From positions 1 through 64,000 of the forward strand of contig CAMLHZ010000007.1 in the NCBI GenBank assembly GCA_946480085.1: a stretch of DNA of 64,000 nt, given 5' to 3'. Below are positions 52,962 to 61,632 of the stretch, piece by piece. Position numbers and translations under genes: made by a program. Each line of letters opens with the position of its first letter. The stretch's first letter is position 1. The notes under the pieces are model-generated. The model was given only the letters and a program-made list of their open reading frames with translations. It did not search any database and had not been told where the DNA came from. The DNA is from an uncultured Flavobacteriales bacterium (GTDB lineage: Bacteria > Bacteroidota > Bacteroidia > Flavobacteriales > Crocinitomicaceae).

Positions 52962-53787
52962 AGAGAACAAACGTTTCGGAAAGGGATTCGGAGATAGAAG
53001 AGAACGCGATGACTCGTCTTCAAGATATGAGCGTAAACCAAAAGCAGACGCTGAGGATATTATTTACGGAATTCGTAATGTAATTGAAGCCATTCGCAAC
53101 GAATCTGAAATCAATAAGATTTTGATTCAAAAGGGAATTGATAAAGACCTTTTCGAAGAATTGAGAACCATTTTGACTGGTAAAGATTATCAGTTACAAT
53201 TTGTTCCAATCGAGAAGTTGAATAAATTGACGGTGAACAATCACCAGGGTGTTATTGCATTCACTTCACCAATTACTTATAAAAACATTGAAACTTTGTG
53301 CGATCAATGGCTTGCTGAAGGAAAAGAGCCGTGCATTTTGGTTTTGGATAGAATTACTGACGTAAGAAATTTTGGTGGAATTGCCAGAACTGCGGCTTGT
53401 ATGGGCGTTGATGCCATTTTGGTTCCATCGAAAGGTGGTGCTTTGGTTTCTGCAGATGCTATGAAAACTTCTGCCGGAGCATTGCACGCAATTCCTGTTT
53501 GTAAGACCGATTTGCTTAAGGAAAGTTTGTTCTATTTACAGCAAAGTGGATTCCAGATTGTTTCTTGTACGGAAAAATCAAAAATCAGTGTAGAAAACTA
53601 TTCGTTCTTTGGTCCAACGGCTATTTTGCTGGGATCTGAAGAAGATGGAATCTCTCACGACCTATTGAAAATGTCGGATGTGCGTCTTTCCATTCCAATG
53701 GCAGGAACAATTTCTTCATTGAACGTTGGCGTTGCAGCAGGAATGATCTTGTATGAGCGTTTGAAGCAAGTGAAGGCTTCGAAATAG
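52951..53787 (+). CDS. rlmB: 23S rRNA (guanosine(2251)-2'-O)-methyltransferase (TrmH/SpoU family)
   Basis: SPOUT-fold RNA 2'-O-methyltransferase of 278 aa. After a charged N-terminal tail comes the substrate-binding domain (YGIRNVIEAIRNESEINKI), then the three SpoU motifs: RNFGGIARTA, LGSEEDGIS and IPMAGTISSLNVGVAAGMILYE, which form the SAM-binding knot. RlmB is the closest match; tRNA methyltransferases of the same family are possible. ATG 52951 lies inside the end of the OsmC gene. Followed by a strong bidirectional terminator. Confidence 0.9.
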   Translation: MENRENKRFGKGFGDRRERDDSSSRYERKPKADAEDIIYGIRNVIEAIRNESEINKILIQKGIDKDLFEELRTILTGKDYQLQFVPIEKLNKLTVNNHQGVIAFTSPITYKNIETLCDQWLAEGKEPCILVLDRITDVRNFGGIARTAACMGVDAILVPSKGGALVSADAMKTSAGALHAIPVCKTDLLKESLFYLQQSGFQIVSCTEKSKISVENYSFFGPTAILLGSEEDGISHDLLKMSDVRLSIPMAGTISSLNVGVAAGMILYERLKQVKASK

Positions 53788-53803
53788 AAAAAAATAAGCA
53801 AAT

Positions 53804-53844
53804 AAAAAAAGGCGGGATTCATCGAATGAATCCCGCCTTTTTTT
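53804..53844. terminator. Bidirectional intrinsic terminator
   Basis: GGCGGGATTCAT (53811-53822) and ATGAATCCCGCC (53826-53837) form a perfect 12-bp stem with a 3-base loop, bracketed by seven A and seven T. It serves both the rlmB gene and the convergent J-domain gene. Confidence 0.93.
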
Positions 53845-53854
53845 ATTTCAATTC

Positions 53855-54304
53855 TTATGCCTCCACAGTTCCTTTACTCGCCATTCTGTACGTATGAGCT
53901 GTAAAGATATGTCTGCGCGCGAAACGCTCAGGAGTTGCGCTTTGACACAATTTTTTGTATGAATTGTTCGGAACACCAAAGTATTCAAATACTTGTCCGT
54001 TTAAGAACGTAACTTTCAATGTCAAACCTTTGTATTGATAATCAGCGATCATTGAACCATTGATGGTTTGCTCGTATTCCTCTTTGTTTTGTTCCAATGT
54101 TTCAGGAGCAATACTTACCAGGAAATGATAAGCGTCGATGATTTCAGTACTTTTTACTTCCGCTTCTTCTTTCAACGGATCACCTTCCTGAAATTTATCA
54201 GGATGCCACTGTTTAACCAACTTGCGGTAAGTTGATTTCAATTCTGTTAATGTAATGTCATTCTCTATTTCAAAGAGTTTTTTGTACGATGCAATGCGTT
54301 TCAT
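53855..54304 (-). CDS. J-domain protein with C-terminal KTSC domain
   Basis: A 149-aa fusion. The N-terminus is a J domain (about 5-66) with the HPD tripeptide in LVKQWHPDKFQEGD, which stimulates Hsp70 ATPase. The C-terminal part (about 80-140) with GSMIADYQYKGLTLKVTFLNGQVFEYFGVPNNSYKKL is a KTSC-like domain, named after a domain fused to lysyl-tRNA synthetases, of unclear function. There is no Gly/Phe region or zinc finger, so it is a specialised co-chaperone rather than DnaJ. Confidence 0.85.
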   Translation of the reverse strand: MKRIASYKKLFEIENDITLTELKSTYRKLVKQWHPDKFQEGDPLKEEAEVKSTEIIDAYHFLVSIAPETLEQNKEEYEQTINGSMIADYQYKGLTLKVTFLNGQVFEYFGVPNNSYKKLCQSATPERFARRHIFTAHTYRMASKGTVEA

Positions 54305-54319
54305 TCGTTAATTGTTTAT

Positions 54320-54370
54320 CTCGACTCTGCTCGATAACCTTTGAAATGAAGGTAACCGAGCGGAGTCGAG
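54320..54370. repeat. Inverted repeat, CTCGACT...GAGCGGAGTCGAG family
   Basis: Arms CTCGACTCTGCTCGATAACC (54320-54339) and GGTAACCGAGCGGAGTCGAG (54351-54370) match at 17 of 20 positions when one is reversed. Second copy of the family seen at 4803-4864. It lies directly after the stop of the DEAD-box gene (minus strand), so it may double as its transcript end. Confidence 0.7.
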
Positions 54371-54371
54371 G

Positions 54372-55514
54372 TTAATATCCATGTAAATTCAATTCGGCAG
54401 TTTCTTCAAAATCCACCCATTTCTTCATTTTCTTTTGAATCACCTTGAAGTGGTGTTCGTCTTCTGGTGTTACAAAAGTTAAAGCTTCTCCTGTGGCTTC
54501 TGCACGACCGGTTCTACCAATGCGGTGAACATAATCTTTTGGCGAGCGCGGCAATTCATAGTTGATTACAAAAGGAAGAAATTCAATGTCAATTCCACGA
54601 GCGATCAAATCAGTTGCAACCAACACTTTCAGGTTTCCGGCTTTAAAGTTGCGAAGTACTTTTGTTCTCGCTTCCTGACTTTTCTTACTATGAATAGCTT
54701 GCGCGTCTATTTTGTTCTTTCTCAGTTTTTCCACTACCTGATCTGCCTTGAAAATAGAACTTGTAAAAATGAGTACTTGTTTCATTTCACGAGAACGGAT
54801 CAAGTAACGCAATAACGGACCTTTTCGTTCTTCTGAAACATGAAAAGCCGTTTGCTGAATCAATTCAATAGCGTCTTCTTCTTGTTCTACCTTGAGAACA
54901 ACAGGCTCGTTCAATAAAAGTTGTGTGATCTCAGAAACTTTGTCGTTCAGCGTTGCTGAGAACAGTAAGTTTTGACGTTTCGCTGGAATCCAAGCTAAAA
55001 TGCGGTTCATTTCTTCCTGGAACCCAACGTTCAACAATTTGTCGGCTTCATCCAGAACCAAATGCTTTACAGAACTTAAATGAACAGCGTTTGCTTCTGC
55101 CAATTCAATTAGTCGTCCGGGAGTTGCGATTAAAACCGAAACGCCCATCATTGCTTTCATTTGCGGATTGATGGAAACTCCACCATAAACCGCCATTATC
55201 TTTTTGGGCTCGGGAAAAGAACGTGCGAAGGTTTTGAAAACTTCTTCAACTTGAATGGCTAATTCTCGCGTTGGAACCAAAACCAAGGTTTGAACGTGTC
55301 TGTTCTTCGTTTTTTCTTCCGTTGAAAGCTGTGTGAGAATTGGAAGTGCATAACTTGCGGTTTTCCCTGATCCGGTTGGAGCTATGCCCAGAACATCCTT
55401 TTTTGTTAAGATTGCTGGGATTGCGAGCTCCTGAATAGGAGTGGGGCGCTCATAATTTAAGTTGGACAAAGCCTGCATTAAAAATGGCGACAAACCGAAA
55501 GAGGTAAATGACAT
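54372..55514 (-). CDS. DEAD-box RNA helicase (RhlE-like)
   Basis: ATP-dependent RNA helicase of 380 aa with all standard motifs: Q motif with PTPIQELAIPAIL, motif I APTGSGKTASY, Ia PTRELA, Ib TPGRLIE, II DEAD (VLDEADKLLN), III SAT (LLFSATLND), V ATDLIARGID, VI HRIGRTGRA. It lacks the long basic C-terminal tail of larger family members. Likely roles are ribosome assembly or mRNA turnover. It has a perfect -7 promoter. Confidence 0.93.
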   Translation of the reverse strand: MSFTSFGLSPFLMQALSNLNYERPTPIQELAIPAILTKKDVLGIAPTGSGKTASYALPILTQLSTEEKTKNRHVQTLVLVPTRELAIQVEEVFKTFARSFPEPKKIMAVYGGVSINPQMKAMMGVSVLIATPGRLIELAEANAVHLSSVKHLVLDEADKLLNVGFQEEMNRILAWIPAKRQNLLFSATLNDKVSEITQLLLNEPVVLKVEQEEDAIELIQQTAFHVSEERKGPLLRYLIRSREMKQVLIFTSSIFKADQVVEKLRKNKIDAQAIHSKKSQEARTKVLRNFKAGNLKVLVATDLIARGIDIEFLPFVINYELPRSPKDYVHRIGRTGRAEATGEALTFVTPEDEHHFKVIQKKMKKWVDFEETAELNLHGY

Positions 55515-55532
55515 CTAATTGTTTTGAGGCCA

Positions 55533-55540
55533 CAAAGGTA
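55533..55540 (-). promoter_or_regulatory. -7 promoter element for the DEAD-box helicase
   Basis: The minus strand reads TACCTTTG, exact, 18 bases before ATG 55514. Confidence 0.6.
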
Positions 55541-55593
55541 CTACGTTTAAACTGAGGAAAAAAATCAAAGTTTAAGCTGTGAAGAAACTCTGC

Positions 55594-56310
55594 TCAATTC
55601 CCCACAATCGGAAGCATGCTAACCACCTCCGTCAATTCGCCTAAACTTCGAATTCTCGGAACATTTCTTTCCTTCTTGTATTTGTGTTCCGGATCAAAAT
55701 GAATGGCAGTCCAACCTGCGTTTAACGAACCAATAATATCTGCTTTAAAATCGTCGCCAATCATAATCGCGTGTTCCGATTTACATTCGGTTCTTCGCTG
55801 TGCTTCCTGAAAAATTTCACGATGAGGTTTGGTGATACCAATATCTTCGGAGCACAAAATCATATCGAAGTATTCTCTTAGTCCGGAATTTTCGAGTTTG
55901 ATGAACTGTACTTCTTTAAATCCATTGGTGATAATGTGCATTTGATAACCATCTTTCTTCAGTTGCTGAAGGGTTTCGATGGCGCCTGGAAAAAGATTGG
56001 TTTGTCGTGGTGAAAGTTCAATGTAACCATCGCTCATTTTCTGCGCCAGTTCCAAATCGTCAATTCCATGTTTCGATAATGCCGTTACAAATCGACTGTC
56101 TCTTAATTGCTCCTTGGTCACTTTTCCATTTCCGTAACCTTGCCAAAGCGAGGCATTGACTTTAATGTACGTGTGATGAAAATGTAAGAAATGCTCTATT
56201 TTGTCATTCAAACCAAGATCGTGGTACAAGTGGTAAAGCGCTTGTTTAGAATTCGTTTCAAAATCCCAAAGTGTTCTGTCCAGATCAAAGAAAAGCTGAC
56301 GAATTTTCAT
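55594..56310 (-). CDS. HAD-family hydrolase, YjjG-type nucleotidase
   Basis: A 238-aa haloacid dehalogenase-superfamily phosphatase. Motif I FFDLDRTLWDFE, motif II IITNGF, motif III with Lys in GITKPHREIF, and motif IV MIGDDFKADIIGSLNAGW. The sequence fits the YjjG/YfnB group, which dephosphorylates non-canonical pyrimidine nucleotides. It adjoins the membrane-protein gene by one shared base and lies in a unit with upp, consistent with pyrimidine metabolism. Confidence 0.88.
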   Translation of the reverse strand: MKIRQLFFDLDRTLWDFETNSKQALYHLYHDLGLNDKIEHFLHFHHTYIKVNASLWQGYGNGKVTKEQLRDSRFVTALSKHGIDDLELAQKMSDGYIELSPRQTNLFPGAIETLQQLKKDGYQMHIITNGFKEVQFIKLENSGLREYFDMILCSEDIGITKPHREIFQEAQRRTECKSEHAIMIGDDFKADIIGSLNAGWTAIHFDPEHKYKKERNVPRIRSLGELTEVVSMLPIVGN

Positions 56311-56789
56311 TAAAACAAGTAGGCGATTCCGTAAGCCAATCCAGTTGTCGCAAAACCGTTAACACCAATTCCAAGAACGATCATTGGGAACGTCTTCTTT
56401 TGCTTTCCGTAGAACTTTGCAGTAATAATGGTTCCAATTGGAATGCTTAGAAAAAGCGGTGCAAAGAATGAAACACCAACTATCCCAAGTCTATGCTTGA
56501 TACGAACAATGAGTTTATTTGTCTTGGTGAATTTCTTCTTTTGCTTTAGAGTTATCCCAGTTTGCAAAGCTTGTTGATAAGCCTCATGTCTTTTTCGTTG
56601 TGCACGGTGAAGGAAAAATTCACTTGAGAAATATACAATTGCTGCCGACACTAATGCACCCGCAACACAAGATAAATAAGTTTCAAAAAAATTCAATTGA
56701 AGTCCAGGACCTGTAAATGGTGTGAACAAGAATTTGATCATTGAAAATCCAAACAATCCGGAATATGCTGCCCAATTCATTACTAACAT
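56310..56789 (-). CDS. Hypothetical membrane protein between upp and the nucleotidase
   Basis: About 159 aa (156 if started at ATG 56780) with four or so hydrophobic segments, a basic cytoplasmic loop (HRAQRKRHEAYQQALQ...KQKKKFTKTNK) in the middle, and a C-terminal GIGVNGFATTGLAYGIAYLF. I do not recognise the family with confidence; small exporter-like proteins have similar topology. It overlaps upp by 7 bp at the longer start and abuts the nucleotidase gene, so all three are cotranscribed. Confidence 0.65.
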   Translation of the reverse strand: MLVMNWAAYSGLFGFSMIKFLFTPFTGPGLQLNFFETYLSCVAGALVSAAIVYFSSEFFLHRAQRKRHEAYQQALQTGITLKQKKKFTKTNKLIVRIKHRLGIVGVSFFAPLFLSIPIGTIITAKFYGKQKKTFPMIVLGIGVNGFATTGLAYGIAYLF

Positions 56790-57430
56790 TTTACACCGTA
56801 AGCTAAATCACCAGCATCTCCAAGTCCCGGAACAATGTACGACTGTGCCGTAAGTTCGCGGTCTAAAGCACCAATCCAGATATCAACTGTTTCTGGTAAA
56901 TGTGCTTTCAAATAGTCTATTGCTTCAGGAGCAGCAATTGCAGCGGCAATGATCACCTTATTTGGTTTTCCTTGTTTCAATAGTGCTTTGTAAACCATTA
57001 CCATTGAACTGCCGGTTGCCAGCATTGGATCAGAAATAATTACCGTTTTTCCATCCAGAGAAGGAGCGGCCATATATTCAACATGAATGTCAAAATCTTC
57101 AGCAGTTGTATGTTTTCTGTAGGCTGAAATAAAAGCACTTTCGGCACGGTCGAAATAATTCAATAATCCCTGATGCAAGGGTAAACCCGCACGAAGAATA
57201 GTTGCTAAAACAGGTTGTCGTTTCAAAAAAGGAACGTCTGCAACTCCCAAAGGTGTATTCACCTCACGAATCTGGTATTCCAGTTTTTTGCTGATCTCTA
57301 AAGCCATCACCTCGCCAATTCGTTCTAAATTTCTACGAAAACGCATGGGGTCTTGCTGAATTTCAATATCTCTCAACTCGCCCAGAAAAGAGCAAAAGAG
57401 TGAATGTTGTAAACTTAGATTGTGTAACAT
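56783..57430 (-). CDS. upp: Uracil phosphoribosyltransferase
   Basis: Salvages uracil to UMP using PRPP (215 aa, cytoplasmic). The PRPP-binding loop is VIISDPMLATGSSMVMVYKAL, the flexible region is LATILRAGLPLHQGLLNYFD, and the uracil site is near the C-terminus with YIVPGLGDAGDLAYG. Start ATG 57430. First gene of a unit with a membrane protein and a YjjG-type nucleotidase. Confidence 0.95.
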   Translation of the reverse strand: MLHNLSLQHSLFCSFLGELRDIEIQQDPMRFRRNLERIGEVMALEISKKLEYQIREVNTPLGVADVPFLKRQPVLATILRAGLPLHQGLLNYFDRAESAFISAYRKHTTAEDFDIHVEYMAAPSLDGKTVIISDPMLATGSSMVMVYKALLKQGKPNKVIIAAAIAAPEAIDYLKAHLPETVDIWIGALDRELTAQSYIVPGLGDAGDLAYGVKC

Positions 57431-57511
57431 AATGTAAACTTTGAGGTCGCCGAATTGACGTTATACAAAGAAAGAGAAATTAATCAGATTTGAAAATGAT
57501 TCCTGAAATGT

Positions 57512-58009
57512 TTACTCCAATTTTAACGCTTGTTGGATAACTTGCTCGGTGATGTCGATTTGATCATCGAAAAATAACGTAGTGGAACTATCCAGTACCA
57601 AAGATATTCCCATGGATTTTGAAACCATTTCAATAGCTTTTTTCGTTGTTGCAAGACTTCGTTGATTTACATCTTCCGAGATTTTGGTGAGAGCGGAATC
57701 AATCTCCTTTTCACGATATTGAATTCTGCTTTGGAGCATTCTTAGTTCATTTTCTTGTGATTGACGAACTAAGGGATCAATGTATGCTTTATTTCCGATG
57801 GTACAGGTGTTGATGCGTACTTGCATCAAACTGTCCATTTTCATTAATTCAGCAATCCCTTCTTTTTCTATCTGAGCAATCACCTTGATTATGCTGTCTC
57901 GATAAGGCAATGCTTCCAGTACTTTCTGTGAATTGACAATACCTATTTTCGTTTGGGCCGCTGAATAATGTGATAGGTACAAAAACAGAATGAGGTAGAA
58001 GTATTTCAT
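57512..58009 (-). CDS. OmpH/Skp-family periplasmic chaperone-like protein
   Basis: A 165-aa exported protein: signal peptide (about 1-18, ending YSAAQ), then TKIGIVNSQKVLEALPYRD, the typical OmpH opening, and two long helices (e.g. NELRMLQSRIQYREKEIDSALTKISEDVNQ) that would form the tentacles of the Skp trimer. Skp escorts outer-membrane proteins through the periplasm. It is not beside bamA here, so it may be an additional paralogue. A near-match -7 element (TACTTTCG) lies upstream at 58022-58029. Confidence 0.82.
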   Translation of the reverse strand: MKYFYLILFLYLSHYSAAQTKIGIVNSQKVLEALPYRDSIIKVIAQIEKEGIAELMKMDSLMQVRINTCTIGNKAYIDPLVRQSQENELRMLQSRIQYREKEIDSALTKISEDVNQRSLATTKKAIEMVSKSMGISLVLDSSTTLFFDDQIDITEQVIQQALKLE

Positions 58010-58047
58010 TTGGTCCGATTTCGAAAGTAAAACGTGTCGAATCCAGT

Positions 58048-58125
58048 TCTATTGTTTCTACTCTTGTTTCCGATACCCAGTTTTCTCAAAGTCTTTCCCC
58101 TTTCCTCTTTTGTCTTTAGTCTTAA
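58048..58125. repeat. Degenerate TTGTTTC/TTTGTCTT repeat tract
   Basis: Pyrimidine-rich imperfect repeats (TCTATTGTTTC, CTCTTTTGTCTTTAGTC) just upstream of the exporter promoter, similar to those at 121-150, 2570-2605 and 7837-7885. Confidence 0.4.
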
Positions 58126-58129
58126 TAGT

Positions 58130-58137
58130 TAACTTTG
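58130..58137 (+). promoter_or_regulatory. -7 promoter element for the ABC exporter gene
   Basis: TAACTTTG, exact, with a TTG at 58110-58112 (17-base spacer). It ends 4 bases before ATG 58142, so the transcript should be leaderless or almost so. Confidence 0.7.
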
Positions 58138-58141
58138 TACT

Positions 58142-59926
58142 ATGACACAGAAAGCTGGAAGTCGATCCAAAGTATTTGTTCGTTTACTTTCATTTGCAAA
58201 ACCGTATAAATGGCTCCTTGTACTTGCCTTTCTGGGAACCTTGAGTTTTGCACTGGTTGCCACATATCGTCCTACGTTGATAGGACAAGTATTCCAAAAA
58301 TATGTGATTGATGAGAAAACCAGAAGCCATGAGCAATTTGCATTTTGGTTGCTAGTCATCAGTTCAATGTTGCTTTTGGAAGCTGTTTTACAATTTACAA
58401 GTTCTTATTTTTCCAATCTTTTTGCTCAAAAGGTTATTCGCGACATGCGTGTGAAGGTGTTCAGTCACCTTACGCAATTCAGAATGAAATACTTTGATAA
58501 AACACCAGTGGGAAATCTGGTAACCCGTGTTGTTTCAGACATCGAGGCTATTTCTGACGTGTTCTCTTCAGGATTGATCGAGATCTTTGGTCAATTGCTC
58601 ATGCTGATCTTTATACTTACCTACATGTTTATTCAGGATTGGTATTTGTCCCTTTTATGTCTTGCACCAATTCCACTACTCATCATTGCAACTCGAATTT
58701 TCGCTAAAGCTTTGCATAAGTCATTTAAGCAGGAAAGCAGCGCTGTAGCTAAGTTGAATACCTTTATACAGGAGCGGATCACAGGAATGAGTATCGTTCA
58801 GTTGTTCAATCGTGAAAAGAAAGAAATGCAGGCGTTTGAAGAAGTGAACCGTCAACATAGAACGGCACATATTAACGCCATTTGGGCGTATTCCGTTTTC
58901 TTTCCTGTAGTTGAAATATTAAGTTCCCTTTCTGTTGCTTTTCTTATTGTTTGGGTTGCCATGAAAACCGGAAATGTGAAGTTTGAGAATCCCGTAGCAT
59001 ATTATGGGCAGGTAACAACATTCACCCTTTACATTCAAATGGTTTATCGTCCAATCCGACAAATGGCGGACAACTTCAACATTCTTCAACGTGGAATAGT
59101 GCGTGCTGAACGTGTGCTCGAAGCAATAGATACCGTTGAACATCAGCAAGATGCCGGAAACGTTACCGATTGTAATTTTCAAGCTCCGATTTCTTTGAAA
59201 GATGTTTCGTTTGCTTATGTAGATGAACAATGGGTTTTGAAAGATATTAATCTCACTATTCCTGAAGGAAAAATGGTGGCGTTTGTTGGTGCAACGGGTG
59301 CTGGAAAAACCTCTATTGTCAATTTACTTGGTCGATTCTACGAATACCAAAAAGGAGAGATCCACGTTGGTAACACCGAACTTCGGGAAATTGATCTGGA
59401 AGTACTTAGAAAAAACATTGCTATCGTTCTTCAGGATGTGTTTCTATTTTCAGATTCCATTCACAACAACATTACTTTAGGAAGCGAAGAAATTTCAAGA
59501 GAACAGGTGATCGCTTCTTCAAAGATTGTAGGTGCTCACGAATTCATTGAAAAACTTCCCGGAGGTTACGACTTCGTTGTAGGGGAAAGAGGTGGTATTC
59601 TGTCTGTTGGACAACGACAACTATTGGCTTTCATACGCGCATACGTGTACAATCCGCACATTTTGATCCTGGATGAAGCAACTTCCAGTGTCGACAGCGA
59701 ATCAGAAGTGATGATTCAGAAAGCTACTCAGGAATTAACAAAAGGCAGAACATCCATTGTTATTGCTCACCGTTTATCGACCATAAAAGCTGCGGATACC
59801 ATTGTTGTTTTGGATAAAGGACAGATCATGGAATCGGGCTCACACAACGAACTATTGCAACAGAACGGCTACTACAAGCGATTATTTGACATGCAATTCA
59901 GTAAAGATGAATACAGTAGGACTTAA
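58142..59926 (+). CDS. ABC exporter, half transporter (MsbA/multidrug type)
   Basis: A 594-aa fusion of a six-helix membrane domain (about 1-330) and an ATPase domain. Walker A is VGATGAGKTSI (about 383-393), the Q-loop is in IVLQDVFLFSDS, the signature is LSVGQRQLLAF, Walker B is ILILDEATSSVDS, and the switch His is in IAHRLSTI. It works as a dimer and may export lipids, peptides or drugs; the sequence does not say which. The downstream gene starts 20 bp before its stop, so the two are tightly coupled. Confidence 0.94.
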   Translation: MTQKAGSRSKVFVRLLSFAKPYKWLLVLAFLGTLSFALVATYRPTLIGQVFQKYVIDEKTRSHEQFAFWLLVISSMLLLEAVLQFTSSYFSNLFAQKVIRDMRVKVFSHLTQFRMKYFDKTPVGNLVTRVVSDIEAISDVFSSGLIEIFGQLLMLIFILTYMFIQDWYLSLLCLAPIPLLIIATRIFAKALHKSFKQESSAVAKLNTFIQERITGMSIVQLFNREKKEMQAFEEVNRQHRTAHINAIWAYSVFFPVVEILSSLSVAFLIVWVAMKTGNVKFENPVAYYGQVTTFTLYIQMVYRPIRQMADNFNILQRGIVRAERVLEAIDTVEHQQDAGNVTDCNFQAPISLKDVSFAYVDEQWVLKDINLTIPEGKMVAFVGATGAGKTSIVNLLGRFYEYQKGEIHVGNTELREIDLEVLRKNIAIVLQDVFLFSDSIHNNITLGSEEISREQVIASSKIVGAHEFIEKLPGGYDFVVGERGGILSVGQRQLLAFIRAYVYNPHILILDEATSSVDSESEVMIQKATQELTKGRTSIVIAHRLSTIKAADTIVVLDKGQIMESGSHNELLQQNGYYKRLFDMQFSKDEYSRT

Positions 59927-60770
59927 GATTGGAGGTGTTCCTGAACACTTCAACTTGCCGTGGCGTTTAGCTATTGAGGAAGGAAATTTCAAAAAGGCAG
60001 GATTGGATCTGCATTGGTCGGATATGACTGGTGGAACCGGACAAATGGTTCGCGGTTTGGAAACTGGTTCTTTGGATATTGCTGTTTTGCTTACGGAAGG
60101 AATAACCAAAGCAATTCTGGAAGGGCTGGATGCTAAAATTCTTCAGGTTTACGTGGTTTCACCATTGCATTGGGGAATTCACGTTCCAACAAAATCCTCC
60201 ATTCAGGTAAACGACGATCTGAAGAATGGAACTTTTGCAATTTCACGTTATGGTTCAGGTTCACATTTGATGTCATACGTTATGGCCGACCAGGAAAATT
60301 GGAAACTCGATCAATTGAAGTTCAACGTTATCGGAGATATTTACGGTGGGTTGTGGGCTTTGGAAAACAATGAAGCTCAAGCCTTTTTGTGGGAACGATT
60401 CACCACTTTTCCTTTTGTGGAACAAGGTAAGTGTCGACACATTGGTGATGTTGTAACTCCGTGGCCTTGTTTTGTGATTGCTGCAAGAACAGAGGTCATT
60501 GAAAAGCACGGTGATTTACTGAAAGAAATGTGTACCATCGTCAATAAACGTGCGGAGAAAGTAAAAACCGCAAAACATACTGCAGAAGTTATTTCTTGGC
60601 GTTACAACCTGCGAATGGACCAGGTGAAACAGTGGTTGTCGCAAACCGAATGGAACTACAATGGAATTGAATATCCGTTAGCCTTCGAAAAAACAACGCA
60701 CTATTTGAAGAAACTAAATTTGCTTTCAGAAGAAAATGCTGAGAATTGGCGAGAACGATTATTTGTTTAG
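59907..60770 (+). CDS. Cytoplasmic periplasmic-binding-protein-like protein (type 2 PBP fold)
   Basis: A 287-aa protein with the type 2 periplasmic-binding-protein pattern of NMT1/SsuA-like proteins: KIGGVPEHFNLPWRLAIEEGNFKKAGLDL, GGTGQMVRGLETGSLDIAVLLTEG, then VSPLHWGIHVP and a second-lobe segment with FAISRYGSGSHLM. It has no signal peptide, so it should stay in the cytoplasm. It resembles, from memory, the Ca3427-like family found in fungi and bacteria. The start ATG 59907 lies inside the ABC exporter gene. An orphan binding protein coupled to an exporter is unusual; the ligand is unknown. Confidence 0.75.
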   Translation: MNTVGLKIGGVPEHFNLPWRLAIEEGNFKKAGLDLHWSDMTGGTGQMVRGLETGSLDIAVLLTEGITKAILEGLDAKILQVYVVSPLHWGIHVPTKSSIQVNDDLKNGTFAISRYGSGSHLMSYVMADQENWKLDQLKFNVIGDIYGGLWALENNEAQAFLWERFTTFPFVEQGKCRHIGDVVTPWPCFVIAARTEVIEKHGDLLKEMCTIVNKRAEKVKTAKHTAEVISWRYNLRMDQVKQWLSQTEWNYNGIEYPLAFEKTTHYLKKLNLLSEENAENWRERLFV

Positions 60771-60786
60771 CTACGAAATAAGGTTT

Positions 60787-60866
60787 CCTCCCTTGAGGGA
60801 GGACTAAGGAGGGTGGCGCAGATAGATTGAGTGAAACCACCCCTCTTTATCTCCCCTCAAGGGGAG
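60787..60866. repeat. Dispersed palindromic repeat pair between convergent genes
   Basis: Two units in opposite orientation, 60787-60817 (CCTCCC-TTGA-GGGAGG core, tail ending GGGTGGC) and 60837-60866 (reverse complement begins CTCCCC-TTGA-GGGGAG and ends GGGGTGG). Same family as at 7108-7140 and 27319-27410. It lies between the convergent binding-protein and ZIP transporter genes. Confidence 0.8.
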
Positions 60867-60894
60867 AAGTGGAAATAGTCCTTGAGAAGAGTAA

Positions 60895-61632
60895 TTACAT
60901 CAACCCAAAACTCAAACCAACTCCCATCAATATCGCAACCAATTTCGATAAGTTGAAACGGTGATCTTCGTTTGTTTCGAAAATGATGGTTGTGGAAATA
61001 TGAAGGAACATACCAACGACTACAGAAAGTAAAATTTCCATGTAGTGCGCTGCCGAATGTTGGTCGATAACAATTCCGCTATACATTCCAAGCGGCGTCA
61101 TTGCTCCGAAAACCAACAGCCAGAACCATGCTTTGTTCAAGCTTATTTTCGATTTGATCAACAAGGTCATTAATGCAATTGCAACCGGGAATTGGTGCAG
61201 TATAATTCCAATCAAAAGTGAACTGTGATGATCGCCAACTACATTGTGATGAATGTGAGTATGAGTATCCGCTCCAGCCAGTGGAATTCCTTCTATAAAC
61301 GAGTGAACGCTTAAAGAAAGCAACATCATATATGGAACCTTATGATCTTTATGAACGTGAATGTGCCCATGCTCAATACCACCAGAAAAATACTCGAGAA
61401 ACAATTGAACAAGGAAACCAACCAAAATCCAGATTCCGGTTTGTAGCTCATTTGTTCTATAAAGTTCGGGTAGGAAATGTGTGAAAGCAATTGCCAACAA
61501 AAATCCTCCGCTGAATGCGAGTGAAAGTTTAATGAATTTCTTCTGACTCTTTTTTTCAAGAAGCTGAACAAGAAGTCCACCTAAACAAACTGCACCAAGT
61601 AAATAAACCGTATTCAGAATTAAACTACTCAT
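60895..61632 (-). CDS. ZIP-family metal transporter
   Basis: A 245-aa membrane protein with about eight helices. The two metal-site helices have the family motifs HSFIEGIP and HQFPVAIAL. A His-rich loop (EHGHIHVHKDHK) and a second one (DTHTHIHHNVVGDHH) suit binding zinc or other divalent metals; ZIP proteins move zinc, iron or manganese into the cytoplasm. It overlaps the upstream methyltransferase gene by 8 bp, so the two are coupled. Confidence 0.9.
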   Translation of the reverse strand: MSSLILNTVYLLGAVCLGGLLVQLLEKKSQKKFIKLSLAFSGGFLLAIAFTHFLPELYRTNELQTGIWILVGFLVQLFLEYFSGGIEHGHIHVHKDHKVPYMMLLSLSVHSFIEGIPLAGADTHTHIHHNVVGDHHSSLLIGIILHQFPVAIALMTLLIKSKISLNKAWFWLLVFGAMTPLGMYSGIVIDQHSAAHYMEILLSVVVGMFLHISTTIIFETNEDHRFNLSKLVAILMGVGLSFGLM

